Of a stretch of DNA of 6,898 nucleotides, positions 1-6,391 are shown piece after piece; position 1 is the first letter of the stretch, and every line of letters starts with the position of its first letter. Source of the DNA: Microscillaceae bacterium (lineage in GTDB: Bacteria > Bacteroidota > Bacteroidia > Cytophagales > Microscillaceae); NCBI GenBank assembly GCA_003449595.1, contig DMHB01000115.1:1-6898 (forward strand), read 5' to 3'. Below the pieces are notes generated by a model, which had not been told where the DNA came from, ran no database searches, and saw only the letters and a program-made list of their open reading frames with translations. Both the position numbers and the translations under genes were made by a program.

Positions 1-1
1 T

Positions 2-118
2 GGAGGCTCAACTATAATTCTCGAAGACCGCAAAGTAGTCTACTTTTTCTGCCTACGCGGCTTGCTCGGAAAAATAAAAACTTTCTACTTTAAATTTAGT
101 GGCTTAAAACAAGGGTAA
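2..118 (+). CDS. C-terminal end of an unidentified protein (truncated by window edge)
   Basis: A reading frame open from the left edge encodes 38 residues and ends at a TAA. The other two + frames close within about 15 to 95 bases. The peptide starts GGSTIILEDRKVVYFF and ends FKFSGLKQG, so it is rich in aromatic and basic residues and could be the final beta strands of a larger domain. An imperfect hairpin with a T7 run follows the stop, which fits the end of a transcription unit. I do not recognise the family. The piece is too short to exclude a chance open frame. Confidence 0.4.
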   Translation, partial: GGSTIILEDRKVVYFFCLRGLLGKIKTFYFKFSGLKQG

Positions 119-119
119 G

Positions 120-152
120 ACACGCGAGCCGACAGCGCAAGGGTGTTTTTTT
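120..152 (+). terminator. Weak candidate intrinsic terminator after the left-edge gene
   Basis: ACAC (120-123) can pair with GTGT (143-146) and GCG (124-126) with CGC (136-138), leaving a four-base bulge (AAGG). Seven T residues follow at 146-152. It lies directly downstream of the stop codon at 118. The stem is short and interrupted, so this is only a candidate. The T run overlaps the stop codon of the convergent minus-strand gene. Confidence 0.3.
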
Positions 153-447
153 AAAGATAATGACTCAAAATGTAGGCTGCTGCCTCCACATAGACAGGGT
201 TATCGTGCTGCTGGTAATTGGCTGCAAAAGTGGCTAAATCTCCTAAAAAGACCTCTCCGTCGCTGCCACCTGAGCGGTCTTCATACATTTCATACACTTC
301 CTTGCCCTCGCGAATCATCAAGCTTTGAGTGCCCCACTGATCTTCGCGAATAACCCAATATTTTTTCAAAGTTTGGCTCATCATTTCTAACAGTTGTTGC
401 ACACAAATTAAGACAATTTGTTTAGATTTCGATATGTCTAACTGCAA
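151..447 (-). CDS. Hypothetical protein, 98 aa
   Basis: This is a small soluble protein with no visible signal peptide or membrane segment. The C-terminal two thirds read like a compact alpha/beta fold: a tryptophan-containing strand near residues 30-40 (YWVIREDQWGTQ), an acidic glycine-rich turn (DRSGGSDGEVFLGD, about residues 58-71) and a terminal helix (YVEAAAYILSHYL). I do not recognise the family. The start is uncertain. The first ATG lies only 11 bp from the start of the divergent gene, leaving no room for two promoters. Met22 or Met23 (codons 382-384 and 379-381) would give a 76-77 aa protein and about 75 bp of intergenic DNA. The residues before Met22 look less protein-like than those after it. 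Confidence 0.6.
   Translation of the reverse strand: MQLDISKSKQIVLICVQQLLEMMSQTLKKYWVIREDQWGTQSLMIREGKEVYEMYEDRSGGSDGEVFLGDLATFAANYQQHDNPVYVEAAAYILSHYL
397..430 (+). promoter_or_regulatory. Candidate Bacteroidota promoter for the 124-aa gene
   Basis: TAGATTTC (423-430) matches seven of the eight positions of the Bacteroidota -7 element TAnnTTTG. A TTG at 397-399 lies 23 nt upstream, within the spacing accepted for the -33 element. It would start transcription about 20-25 nt before the ATG at 459. It sits inside the 5' part of the divergent 98-aa gene if that gene starts at 447, which is another reason to prefer the internal start there. The match is imperfect and could be chance. Confidence 0.28.
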
Positions 448-458
448 TAAGGCAAACC

Positions 459-833
459 ATGGAACTACAAGCTTATGTAGAAAATCAACTCATTGGAAAA
501 CAAGGCATTTATAAAGAATCGCGTCAGTTTATGGCCGTGCAAATCATTGAACTATCCATCCAAAAGAATGAACTGTGGTTTACCCTGAAGCCAATTTGGG
601 GAAGAATGGCAAAATATGGCAACCAGGTTACTTTTGAAACTCTAAGCCATTGGGAAACTTTGACTTTCGAGTTTGGCCCTGTAACTTTCAGGGATATTCA
701 ACAGCAAATCGAAGCCAACGAAAAGCCTATTTATGCGTATGTGATGTATATAGGCGAGTTGGTGCTGGAAGATGAGGCCACTTTGCGTGAATTTTTAGTT
801 GAAAACCCGCAGTTTTGGGATAAATACGTTTGA
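459..833 (+). CDS. Hypothetical protein, 124 aa
   Basis: This is a cytoplasmic-looking protein with no signal peptide and no membrane helix. It appears beta-rich through about residue 75, with alternating hydrophobic runs such as MAVQIIELSI, ELWFTLKPIW and ETLTFEFGPVTF. It then becomes mostly helical and acidic (IQQQIEANEKP, LEDEATLREFLVENP) and ends with a Trp/Tyr-containing tail. The ATG is the first in frame and sits at the divergent boundary. The next gene follows 48 bp later on the same strand, so the two may be co-transcribed. I do not recognise the family and assign no function. Confidence 0.72.
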   Translation: MELQAYVENQLIGKQGIYKESRQFMAVQIIELSIQKNELWFTLKPIWGRMAKYGNQVTFETLSHWETLTFEFGPVTFRDIQQQIEANEKPIYAYVMYIGELVLEDEATLREFLVENPQFWDKYV

Positions 834-881
834 TGGTCTTGCCAAAAGCACTTTTTGAAAATTCACCTTTCCGATGATTCT

Positions 882-1598
882 ATGAATATTTATAACTGGT
901 TTTGTCTGTGGTTTCTCCTCCCTTTTTTTGCTATGGCACAATCCAATAGCTCCCAATCTTGTCTTTCGACAACCTCATTTGAGCAAGTATTTCGCTACTT
1001 GCAGTGGAAAAAACAAACTTCCAAAAAACTAAGCGACGACTTGCGCATACCGTTCAAACCCAACTACGAAGCCGAGGCATCCCGTATCCCAACAGGGCAA
1101 CGCATTAGGGTCTATCGGCACAAAAAACCTTACTTTCAGATAGATTTGCAGTACAACGCTGCCCTATCGTTGTTGCCTTCCGCCCAAGCGAATGAAACAG
1201 AGGCCGATGCCCTTTTTTGTGAATTGATAGGCATAGCGCAAATACAAGGGCTGCCCACCCACTATGTCTATACCTACCTCGATGGCAGCGCCAATCTTTG
1301 GAAAATCGCCCCCAACGAAGTAGAATACATCCCCATCACGCCTGAGCAAAGTTCGACTGGCACTTATAACGGAGGCACACCTTTTAAAAAGGCCATCTCA
1401 GCAGCCCAATTTACCGATTGGGAAGCGCTGTTTTATGAAGCTGAAAAAAGTACGGAAGAACACCAACCCGACAAAACCAAAGGAAGTGGCACTGTAGCGC
1501 AGTGGATAACAGAGGGCGTTTGCAGCAGTAGTTTTATTTTGAAAATGAATGCACCCAACAAGCAAACTTTAGAGGCAATGTTGCAAACCTTCCGGTGA
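882..1598 (+). CDS. Probable exported protein of unknown function, 238 aa
   Basis: The N-terminus has a hydrophobic stretch (WFCLWFLLPFFAMA, residues 6-19) ending in an AMA|Q site typical of signal peptidase I cleavage, so the mature protein probably begins near Gln20 in the periplasm or beyond. The n-region lacks Lys or Arg, which is unusual. A TTG codon at 855 would extend the protein by nine residues, but the ATG at 882 puts the hydrophobic core at the normal position and is preferred. The mature part has three Cys (27, 113, 214) and a Ser/Thr/Lys-rich linker at about residues 187-203. The C-terminal strand-helix (SSFILKMNAP then KQTLEAMLQTF) is convergent with, and 13 bp from, the M23 peptidase gene. 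I see no known domain and no T9SS sorting tail. Confidence 0.72.
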   Translation: MNIYNWFCLWFLLPFFAMAQSNSSQSCLSTTSFEQVFRYLQWKKQTSKKLSDDLRIPFKPNYEAEASRIPTGQRIRVYRHKKPYFQIDLQYNAALSLLPSAQANETEADALFCELIGIAQIQGLPTHYVYTYLDGSANLWKIAPNEVEYIPITPEQSSTGTYNGGTPFKKAISAAQFTDWEALFYEAEKSTEEHQPDKTKGSGTVAQWITEGVCSSSFILKMNAPNKQTLEAMLQTFR

Positions 1599-1611
1599 AA
1601 TATTTGCCAAG

Positions 1612-2448
1612 CTAAAACGACTTGTATAACCGCCAAGGTTTGATGCTTCGTGGTTTTTCTGCTTTGCGCGATTTGAACAAAGTAGGCATACTCACTTCTT
1701 CCATCCACATAGGTCGTTTTACTGAAAAGTGTAAATGTGGCGCTGTGGACCAACCCGTACTGCCACTTAGCGCAATTACTTGCCCCTGTACTACTTGCTC
1801 ACCAACCCCCACCAAAGCTCCTTCATATTTCAAGTGGTAATAAATGGCCGTCGTGCCGTCGCTGTGCAAAATTTTGACATAGTTGGCATCATCTGCAAAG
1901 GAAGCATCTCCCCCGCCCCGTTGCGAGTCGCCTCGGGCTTCCAGCACCACACCGCCCCGCGCTGCACACACTTGCGTTCCGGTGCGCATTTTAATATCTA
2001 AAGCATATTCGCCTTGATGCGAAAATCGCCCATTATAGCCTTGAGTAACCAATTTTGTTTTGCCTTGCCGATAGGGCAATTGGTATTGAAAATCATCGTC
2101 AACGGCTTGTGCAGGATTGCCATAGGCGATGGCGTGCGAATACCACAAATTTTTACCTGTTTCGGTTAGAATGGGCAATACCAAAAGCACCACGCTGTCT
2201 AGGCGAGAAGCCACTACAAAATGTAGCGTATCGCGCACCAGGCTTGGATCGGCTACAATTTCGGGGTTGCTCAGGCTTATTTGCACTTGAATAGGACAAA
2301 CACCCGGATTTTTGGCATAGAAAAGCACCTTGCTGTTGCCTTCTATGTATTGCGCTTTGAGGCTAAAATCCTTTATTTGCGCTTGCAGTGAGGTCGTAAG
2401 GCCACAGAGCCACCACAGCACACACCCTCGAAACATCGGAACTTTCAT
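1612..2448 (-). CDS. Exported M23-family metallopeptidase, 278 aa
   Basis: The predicted role is a zinc endopeptidase of the LytM/lysostaphin type, acting on peptidoglycan cross-links or other glycine-containing peptides in the periplasm. Residues 1-23 form a signal peptide (hydrophobic CVLWWLCGLTTS, cleavage after LQA). An N-terminal beta domain (about 25-125) precedes the catalytic domain. The zinc and catalytic residues of the family are present: His144 and Asp151 in SHQGEYALD, His205 in AIYYHL, and His238/His240 in APHLHF. The Gly/Asp-rich insertion around residues 170-188 (ARGDSQRGGG) is common in the Bacteroidota version as I remember it. All ligands are intact, so an active enzyme is expected rather than a pseudo-enzyme. 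The ATG abuts the mtnA stop codon (TAAATG), so it is the last gene of the methionine-salvage operon. Its link to that pathway is unclear. Confidence 0.93.
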   Translation of the reverse strand: MKVPMFRGCVLWWLCGLTTSLQAQIKDFSLKAQYIEGNSKVLFYAKNPGVCPIQVQISLSNPEIVADPSLVRDTLHFVVASRLDSVVLLVLPILTETGKNLWYSHAIAYGNPAQAVDDDFQYQLPYRQGKTKLVTQGYNGRFSHQGEYALDIKMRTGTQVCAARGGVVLEARGDSQRGGGDASFADDANYVKILHSDGTTAIYYHLKYEGALVGVGEQVVQGQVIALSGSTGWSTAPHLHFSVKRPMWMEEVSMPTLFKSRKAEKPRSIKPWRLYKSF

Positions 2449-3555
2449 TTAGCGCATTTCAGGAAAAAGTGTCAACATAGCCTCCTCGTTGGCTTGGCAA
2501 ATCCCCCTTTCGGTGATGAGGCCGGAGATAAGCCGCGCAGGCGTTACATCGAAGCCAAAGTTGGCAGCTTTGGTGGTCGAAGGCGTAATCAATACTTGTG
2601 TAAGTTGTTGCCCATCCCAACCTTGCACCCATTTTACCTCGTCTTGGTTGCGTTCTTCAATGGGAATTTCGCGGATACCATCTCGGATATTCCAATCTAT
2701 GGAGGTAGAAGGCAAGGCCACGTAAAAAGGAATTTGATTGTCGAAGGCAGCCAAGGCTTTGAGATAAGTGCCGATTTTATTAGCCACATCTCCTTGGCGT
2801 GTGGTGCGGTCGGTGCCCACAATGGCCAAATCGACCAAACCGTGTTGCATCAAATGCCCGCCGGTATTATCGACCACCAAGGTATGGGGCACACCGGCCT
2901 GACTCAGCTCCCAGGCGGTCAGGTTAGCACCTTGGTTGCGCGGGCGTGTTTCGTCCACCCAAACGTGTACGGGCATTCCTTGTTGGTGTGCTTGGTAAAT
3001 GGGCGAAGTGGCCGTTCCCCATTCAATACAACCTAAAAAACCGGCGTTGCAATGCGTCAAAATATTGACTGGTTGTCCTTGTGGTTTTTGTTTGGCGATG
3101 CTTTCCAGCAAGGGCAATCCATAGGCTCCGATGCGTCGGCAGATTTCAACATCTTCTTCAATGATGGCCAAAGCCCCTTGCAGGAGTTGGGTGGCTTTGT
3201 CGGCCCAAGCGGTCAGCCCTTGCAAACCTTTGAGTTGCCGGTCGATGGCCCAAAAGAGATTGACAGCCGTCGGGCGGGATTGGCGCAAGGCTTCCACTTG
3301 CGTTGCAAAATAAACCTCGGGGTCAGGGGCTTTCGCGGCTTCTTGCGCAGCCAAATACAAGCCCAAAGCAGCCGTAGCCCCAATCAAAGGCGCTCCCCTT
3401 ACGGTCATACTTTTGATGGCCTCTACTACTTCGGCAGTGGTGGTAAGGTCGCGCACCAGCATTTGATGGGGCAAGTGTCGCTGGTCAATTACTTGAATGG
3501 TATGCGCCTCGTTGAGCCAAATGGTGCGCAAGCGTTGGGTAGTGGGAGTATTCAT
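2449..3555 (-). CDS. mtnA: S-methyl-5-thioribose-1-phosphate isomerase
   Basis: This enzyme isomerises 5-methylthioribose-1-phosphate to 5-methylthioribulose-1-phosphate in the cytoplasmic methionine salvage pathway. The 368-aa length is normal for MtnA. Family motifs appear in order: TVRGAPLIGA (51-60), ILTHCNAG (165-172) with the catalytic Cys169, VDETRPRNQGANLTAWEL (200-217), GTDRTTRQGDVANKIGTY (247-264) with the catalytic Asp249, FYVALPSTSIDW (277-288), IPIEERNQDEV (297-307) and FDVTPARLISGLITERG (335-351). The short N-terminal part matches MtnA rather than the related eIF2B or ribose-1,5-bisphosphate isomerases. The ATG overlaps the mtnC stop by four bases (ATGA), which indicates translational coupling. 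Confidence 0.97.
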   Translation of the reverse strand: MNTPTTQRLRTIWLNEAHTIQVIDQRHLPHQMLVRDLTTTAEVVEAIKSMTVRGAPLIGATAALGLYLAAQEAAKAPDPEVYFATQVEALRQSRPTAVNLFWAIDRQLKGLQGLTAWADKATQLLQGALAIIEEDVEICRRIGAYGLPLLESIAKQKPQGQPVNILTHCNAGFLGCIEWGTATSPIYQAHQQGMPVHVWVDETRPRNQGANLTAWELSQAGVPHTLVVDNTGGHLMQHGLVDLAIVGTDRTTRQGDVANKIGTYLKALAAFDNQIPFYVALPSTSIDWNIRDGIREIPIEERNQDEVKWVQGWDGQQLTQVLITPSTTKAANFGFDVTPARLISGLITERGICQANEEAMLTLFPEMR

Positions 3556-4244
3556 AAACTTTGGAGGTCAATGGCAGAGAAATCGGGTACGGTAGTAAAT
3601 CGCACACTGGGCGGTGTGTTGGGTCTTGCCAGATGAATGGTTTTCATTCCGGCCAACTGGGCGGCTTCCAACTCGGCTTCTACGTCTGACAAAAACAATA
3701 TGTCGTAAGCAGGATGGCCTACAGCTTGGTTGATTTTTTGGTATGAACTGACTTCGCGCTTTGCACCAACTTGGGTATCGAAATAAAAGGAGAAATAGGG
3801 CGTAAGATCGCCAAAAATAGACGACCCAAAAATCAATTTTTGGGCTTCGACCGAGCCGGACGAATAAACCCCCAACCCAATGCCTTGCTGGTGCCAATTT
3901 TGCAAAGCTTTCGGTACATCGTCGTAAATATGCCCTTTGAGTTCGCCTCGCTGGTAGCCTATCCTCCAAACAAACCCTTGCAGGGCTTTGAGGGTGGTTT
4001 GTTTGACATCGGCTTGGGTAAGCTCGATAAACAATTGCGTTGTTGCTGATTCGTTCAACGACTGCTGGCGTTCTTCCTTCGCCCAAAGTTGCAAATCGGC
4101 ATAGCATTTTACCACAAAGGGATCGTCGGCAAACTCGGCCACTGCTTCGGGCAGGTGCTCGATGAAATAGGGAAACAGCGTTTTATATACAAAATCGACC
4201 GAGGTAGTCGTGCCTTCTATGTCGGTCAGTATAAATTTTACCAT
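3552..4244 (-). CDS. mtnC: Enolase-phosphatase E1 (acireductone synthase)
   Basis: This HAD-superfamily enzyme performs both enolisation and dephosphorylation of 2,3-diketo-5-methylthiopentyl-1-phosphate, giving the acireductone 1,2-dihydroxy-5-methylthiopent-1-en-3-one. At 230 aa it has the usual length. HAD motif I is ILTDIEGTTTSVDFVY, with the nucleophile Asp8 and with Glu10 in place of the usual second Asp, as is typical of MtnC. Motif II is VYSSGSVEAQ (127-136). A conserved Lys lies in VGAKREVSSYQKI (Lys162), and the acidic motif is LFLSDVEAELEAA (184-196). These DIEG and SSGS signatures separate it from MtnX and from phosphoglycolate phosphatases. The start codon shares one base with the upstream stop (TAATG), so translation is likely coupled to the aminotransferase gene. 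Confidence 0.96.
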   Translation of the reverse strand: MVKFILTDIEGTTTSVDFVYKTLFPYFIEHLPEAVAEFADDPFVVKCYADLQLWAKEERQQSLNESATTQLFIELTQADVKQTTLKALQGFVWRIGYQRGELKGHIYDDVPKALQNWHQQGIGLGVYSSGSVEAQKLIFGSSIFGDLTPYFSFYFDTQVGAKREVSSYQKINQAVGHPAYDILFLSDVEAELEAAQLAGMKTIHLARPNTPPSVRFTTVPDFSAIDLQSL

Positions 4245-5416
4245 TAGCTTGCCAACTTTGCTTGATGTTGCACCAAACGTTCGACGGCGCGCTCCATCGT
4301 TTCATACTTTTTTGCAAAACAAAAGCGAATCACTTTGTTATCGACTTGATCGGTGTAAAAAACCGAAACCGGAATACTGGCCACCCCAATTTCTTGTGTC
4401 AAGCGGCGTGCATAGACTGTATCAGGTTCTTGGCTTAGGTGTCCATACGATGCCAACTGAAAATAAGTGCCCTGACAAGGCAATAGCCGGAAGGGGGTTT
4501 GCGCCAAGAGTTGGGCAAAAAAATCGCGTCGTTCTTGGTAAAACGCCGACAACTCTAAATAAGCTTCCCGAAAGGGCAAAAAGGCTGCTAAAGCGTGCTG
4601 CAATGGGGTGGGCGTAGAAAAAGTATTGAACTGGTGTACTTTGCGAAACTCTGCCGTTAGGGCGGGCGGCGCGATGCAATAACCAATTTTCCAGCCGGTG
4701 GTGTGGTAGGTTTTGCCAAAAGAAGACACCACCAAGCTGCGTTCGCGCAAAGCAGGATAACGCAAAACGCTTTGGTGCTGATGTCCATCGAAAATGATGT
4801 GCTCATATACCTCGTCGCTGAGCACCCAAGCCGAATGATTGACCAACAAAGCTGTAAGCTGTTCAAAATCAGTCTGTTGTAAAATGCTACCCGTGGGGTT
4901 ATGGGGGGTGTTCAGGATGAGGAGCTTGGTTTTAGGCGTAAGTTTTTGGGCTACTTCTGCCCAAGGAATGCTGTAATCTGTGGCGTTGAGCGAAATAGGC
5001 ACTACCTTGCCCTGCGCCAGCTGGATGGCCGGGGTGTATAAATCGTAAGCCGGCTCAAAAATGATGACTTCATCTCCCGGTTCTACCAAAGCCATAATAG
5101 CATTGAAAAGAGCCTCGCTTGCTCCCGAAACCACCGTAATTTCGTCCATAGGGTGTACTTCGGCACCATACAACGCGGCTGTTTTTTCGGCGATGCGTTC
5201 GCGCAACAAAGGCAAGCCCGCCATCGGCGCATATTGATTGAAGCCTTTTTGCATGGCTTCGGTAACAAAGGTCAATAGTTTGGGGTCGGGATCGAAATCG
5301 GGAAAACCTTGCGAGAGGTTGATGGCTTGGTGCTCTTGCGCCAGTTGCGACATCACTGTAAAGATGGTGGTGCCGACTTGCGGAAGCTTAGACCGAATCA
5401 GGGTTTGAGTGGGCAT
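4244..5416 (-). CDS. mtnE: PLP-dependent methionine aminotransferase (YbdL/MtnE-like)
   Basis: This is a fold-type I aminotransferase that very closely resembles E. coli YbdL, which prefers methionine. Here it probably transaminates 4-methylthio-2-oxobutanoate to methionine, the last step of salvage. Visible motifs are SKLPQVGTTIFTVMSQLA (9-26), INLSQGFPDFD (32-42), NQYAPMAGL (60-68), LNTPHNPTG (168-176, Asn173), SDEVYEHI (200-207, Asp201 and Tyr204), SSFGKTYHTTGWKIGYC (231-247, with the PLP Lys235) and IRFCFAKK (363-370, carboxylate-binding Arg364). The upstream ATG at 5491 would add 25 residues unlike the family and lies upstream of the predicted promoter, so the ATG at 5416 (390 aa) is chosen. 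The symbol is assigned from operon context: MtnE is a functional name covering several aminotransferase subfamilies, and kynurenine or glutamine transaminase activity is also possible for this fold. Confidence 0.93.
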   Translation of the reverse strand: MPTQTLIRSKLPQVGTTIFTVMSQLAQEHQAINLSQGFPDFDPDPKLLTFVTEAMQKGFNQYAPMAGLPLLRERIAEKTAALYGAEVHPMDEITVVSGASEALFNAIMALVEPGDEVIIFEPAYDLYTPAIQLAQGKVVPISLNATDYSIPWAEVAQKLTPKTKLLILNTPHNPTGSILQQTDFEQLTALLVNHSAWVLSDEVYEHIIFDGHQHQSVLRYPALRERSLVVSSFGKTYHTTGWKIGYCIAPPALTAEFRKVHQFNTFSTPTPLQHALAAFLPFREAYLELSAFYQERRDFFAQLLAQTPFRLLPCQGTYFQLASYGHLSQEPDTVYARRLTQEIGVASIPVSVFYTDQVDNKVIRFCFAKKYETMERAVERLVQHQAKLAS

Positions 5417-5436
5417 AATACACAAATAAGTTTTGG

Positions 5437-5468
5437 CAAATCTACAAAGAATAATGCAGTGGATACAA
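5437..5468 (-). promoter_or_regulatory. Bacteroidota-type promoter of the mtn operon
   Basis: Read on the minus strand, TAGATTTG (5437-5444) is a perfect match to the TAnnTTTG -7 element used by the primary sigma factor of Bacteroidota. A TTG (5466-5468) lies 21 nt upstream as the -33 element, at the standard spacing. Transcription would start near 5430, leaving a leader of about 15 nt before the mtnE ATG at 5416. That is too short for a SAM or other riboswitch, and it supports the chosen start codon. Confidence 0.68.
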
Positions 5469-5498
5469 GGCTTTGGGGGGTATAAAAACAACTAAAAC

Positions 5499-5528
5499 TT
5501 TGTAATCGACAAAAAAAGTACAACTTTG
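5499..5528 (+). promoter_or_regulatory. Candidate promoter of the SDR-csx20 pair
   Basis: CAACTTTG (5521-5528) matches seven of eight positions of TAnnTTTG. A TTTG at 5499-5502 lies 18 nt upstream, an acceptable -33 element. Transcription from it would give a leader of about 40 nt before the ATG at 5575. It lies back to back with the mtn promoter in the same 158-bp intergenic region. The first base of the -7 element deviates, so confidence is moderate. Confidence 0.4.
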
Positions 5529-5574
5529 TGGTGTTGAACAATCTATTGAAAACTAAACAAAATCTAATCGTAAA

Positions 5575-6369
5575 ATGAGTTCATTTCAAAACCAAGTCGT
5601 TTGGATCACCGGAGCTTCTTCCGGCATTGGCGAAGCCTTGGCCGTTGCTTTTGCCCACGAAGGAGCGGTATTGGTGCTTTCGGCGCGTCGCGAAAGCGAA
5701 TTGCAGCGGGTAGCGCAAATGTGCCAAGGAGCCAAAGAGGTGTTTATCTTGCCTTTAGACCTTACCGATAGCGCTTCGTTGGTTGCAAAAACCCAAGAAG
5801 TGGTGGCTAAGTTTGGCAAAATTGACGTATTGGTCAACAATGGCGGCATTAGCCAACGAGGCTTTGTAAAAGACACTAATTTTGAAGTAGATAGGCGCAT
5901 TATGGAAGTCAATTTTTTTGGCACCATCGCCCTTACCAAAGCCGTGTTGCCGGTAATGTTGCAACAGAAATCAGGTAAAATTGCGGTGGTGAGCAGTTTG
6001 GTAGGCAAATTTGGCACACCGCTTCGTTCGGCCTATTCGGCTTCTAAACACGCTTTGCACGGCTATTTTGATGCTTTGCGGGCCGAAGTGTGGAACGATG
6101 GCATTCGGGTGTTGATGGCTTGCCCGGGATTTATCAAAACCAATGTTTCATACAATGCCCTCACTGCCGATGGCTCGCCACAAAATAGTATGGACGACGG
6201 CCAAGCCAAAGGGATGAGCGCCGAACGTTGTGCCGCAAAAATCATCAGTGGCCTGAAAAGAAACAAAGAAGAAATTTACATTGCCGGTTGGGAGAAAATA
6301 GGGCTACTTGTGAAGCGCTTTTTCCCAAGTTTATTTTCACGAATGATTCGCCGAATGAAGGTTACTTAA
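5575..6369 (+). CDS. Short-chain dehydrogenase/reductase (SDR), classical type
   Basis: This is an NAD(P)-dependent oxidoreductase with a Rossmann fold, 264 aa, close to the classical SDR length. Visible elements are the nucleotide-binding TGASSGIG (12-19), an Arg pair after the second strand (SARRE, 36-40) that favours NADPH, the LDLTD acidic site (61-65) and NNGGIS (88-93) in place of the commoner NNAG. The catalytic residues are present: Asn113, Ser140/Ser141, Tyr154 and Lys158 in YSASK. PGFIKTN (184-190) follows, and the basic, hydrophobic tail (about 241-262) may contact membrane or lipid. NNGGIS and the tail recall the DHRS7-like branch acting on lipids or steroids, but the substrate cannot be read from sequence. 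The ATG follows an A-rich leader with no Shine-Dalgarno, as is usual in Bacteroidota. The gene 22 bp downstream is probably co-transcribed. Confidence 0.92.
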   Translation: MSSFQNQVVWITGASSGIGEALAVAFAHEGAVLVLSARRESELQRVAQMCQGAKEVFILPLDLTDSASLVAKTQEVVAKFGKIDVLVNNGGISQRGFVKDTNFEVDRRIMEVNFFGTIALTKAVLPVMLQQKSGKIAVVSSLVGKFGTPLRSAYSASKHALHGYFDALRAEVWNDGIRVLMACPGFIKTNVSYNALTADGSPQNSMDDGQAKGMSAERCAAKIISGLKRNKEEIYIAGWEKIGLLVKRFFPSLFSRMIRRMKVT

Positions 6370-6391
6370 ATATTAGCGGAACGCTTACGTT

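Noticed and set aside
1581..1610. Possible hairpin at the convergent gene ends (TTGCAAA with TTTGCCAA)
   Set aside because: It is a seven-pair stem with a bulge, a 15-nt loop and no T run on either strand. It is too weak to call a terminator.
1433..1753. Minus-strand frame of 106 codons spanning the convergent junction
   Set aside because: It overlaps both the exported 238-aa gene and the end of the M23 peptidase gene and has no protein-like features.
2494..3036. Long open + strand frame (about 180 codons) antisense to mtnA
   Set aside because: It lies wholly opposite a confidently identified mtnA and its peptide shows no domain. Such open antisense frames arise from the codon bias of the real gene.
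3052..3636. Open + strand frame (about 194 codons) antisense to the mtnA 5' end and the mtnC 3' end
   Set aside because: It crosses the junction of two real genes on the other strand, has low-complexity Gly/Ser/Gln composition and no recognisable motif.
3568..4107. Second minus-strand frame (about 179 codons) inside mtnC
   Set aside because: It overlaps mtnC on the same strand in another frame, while mtnC has all its HAD motifs. The alternative peptide is rich in Arg, Cys and Pro, as expected of a shadow frame.
5417..5491. N-terminal extension of the aminotransferase from the ATG at 5491
   Set aside because: The 25 extra residues are Cys-rich and unlike the YbdL family, and the predicted promoter lies within them.
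5417..5574. SAM riboswitch or S-box upstream of the methionine salvage operon
   Set aside because: No multi-helix leader is visible, and the predicted transcript leader is only about 15 nt.
5586..6017. Minus-strand frame of 143 codons opposite the SDR gene
   Set aside because: The SDR cofactor and catalytic motifs on the + strand are unambiguous. The antisense peptide is Ser/Thr/Pro-rich shadow sequence.
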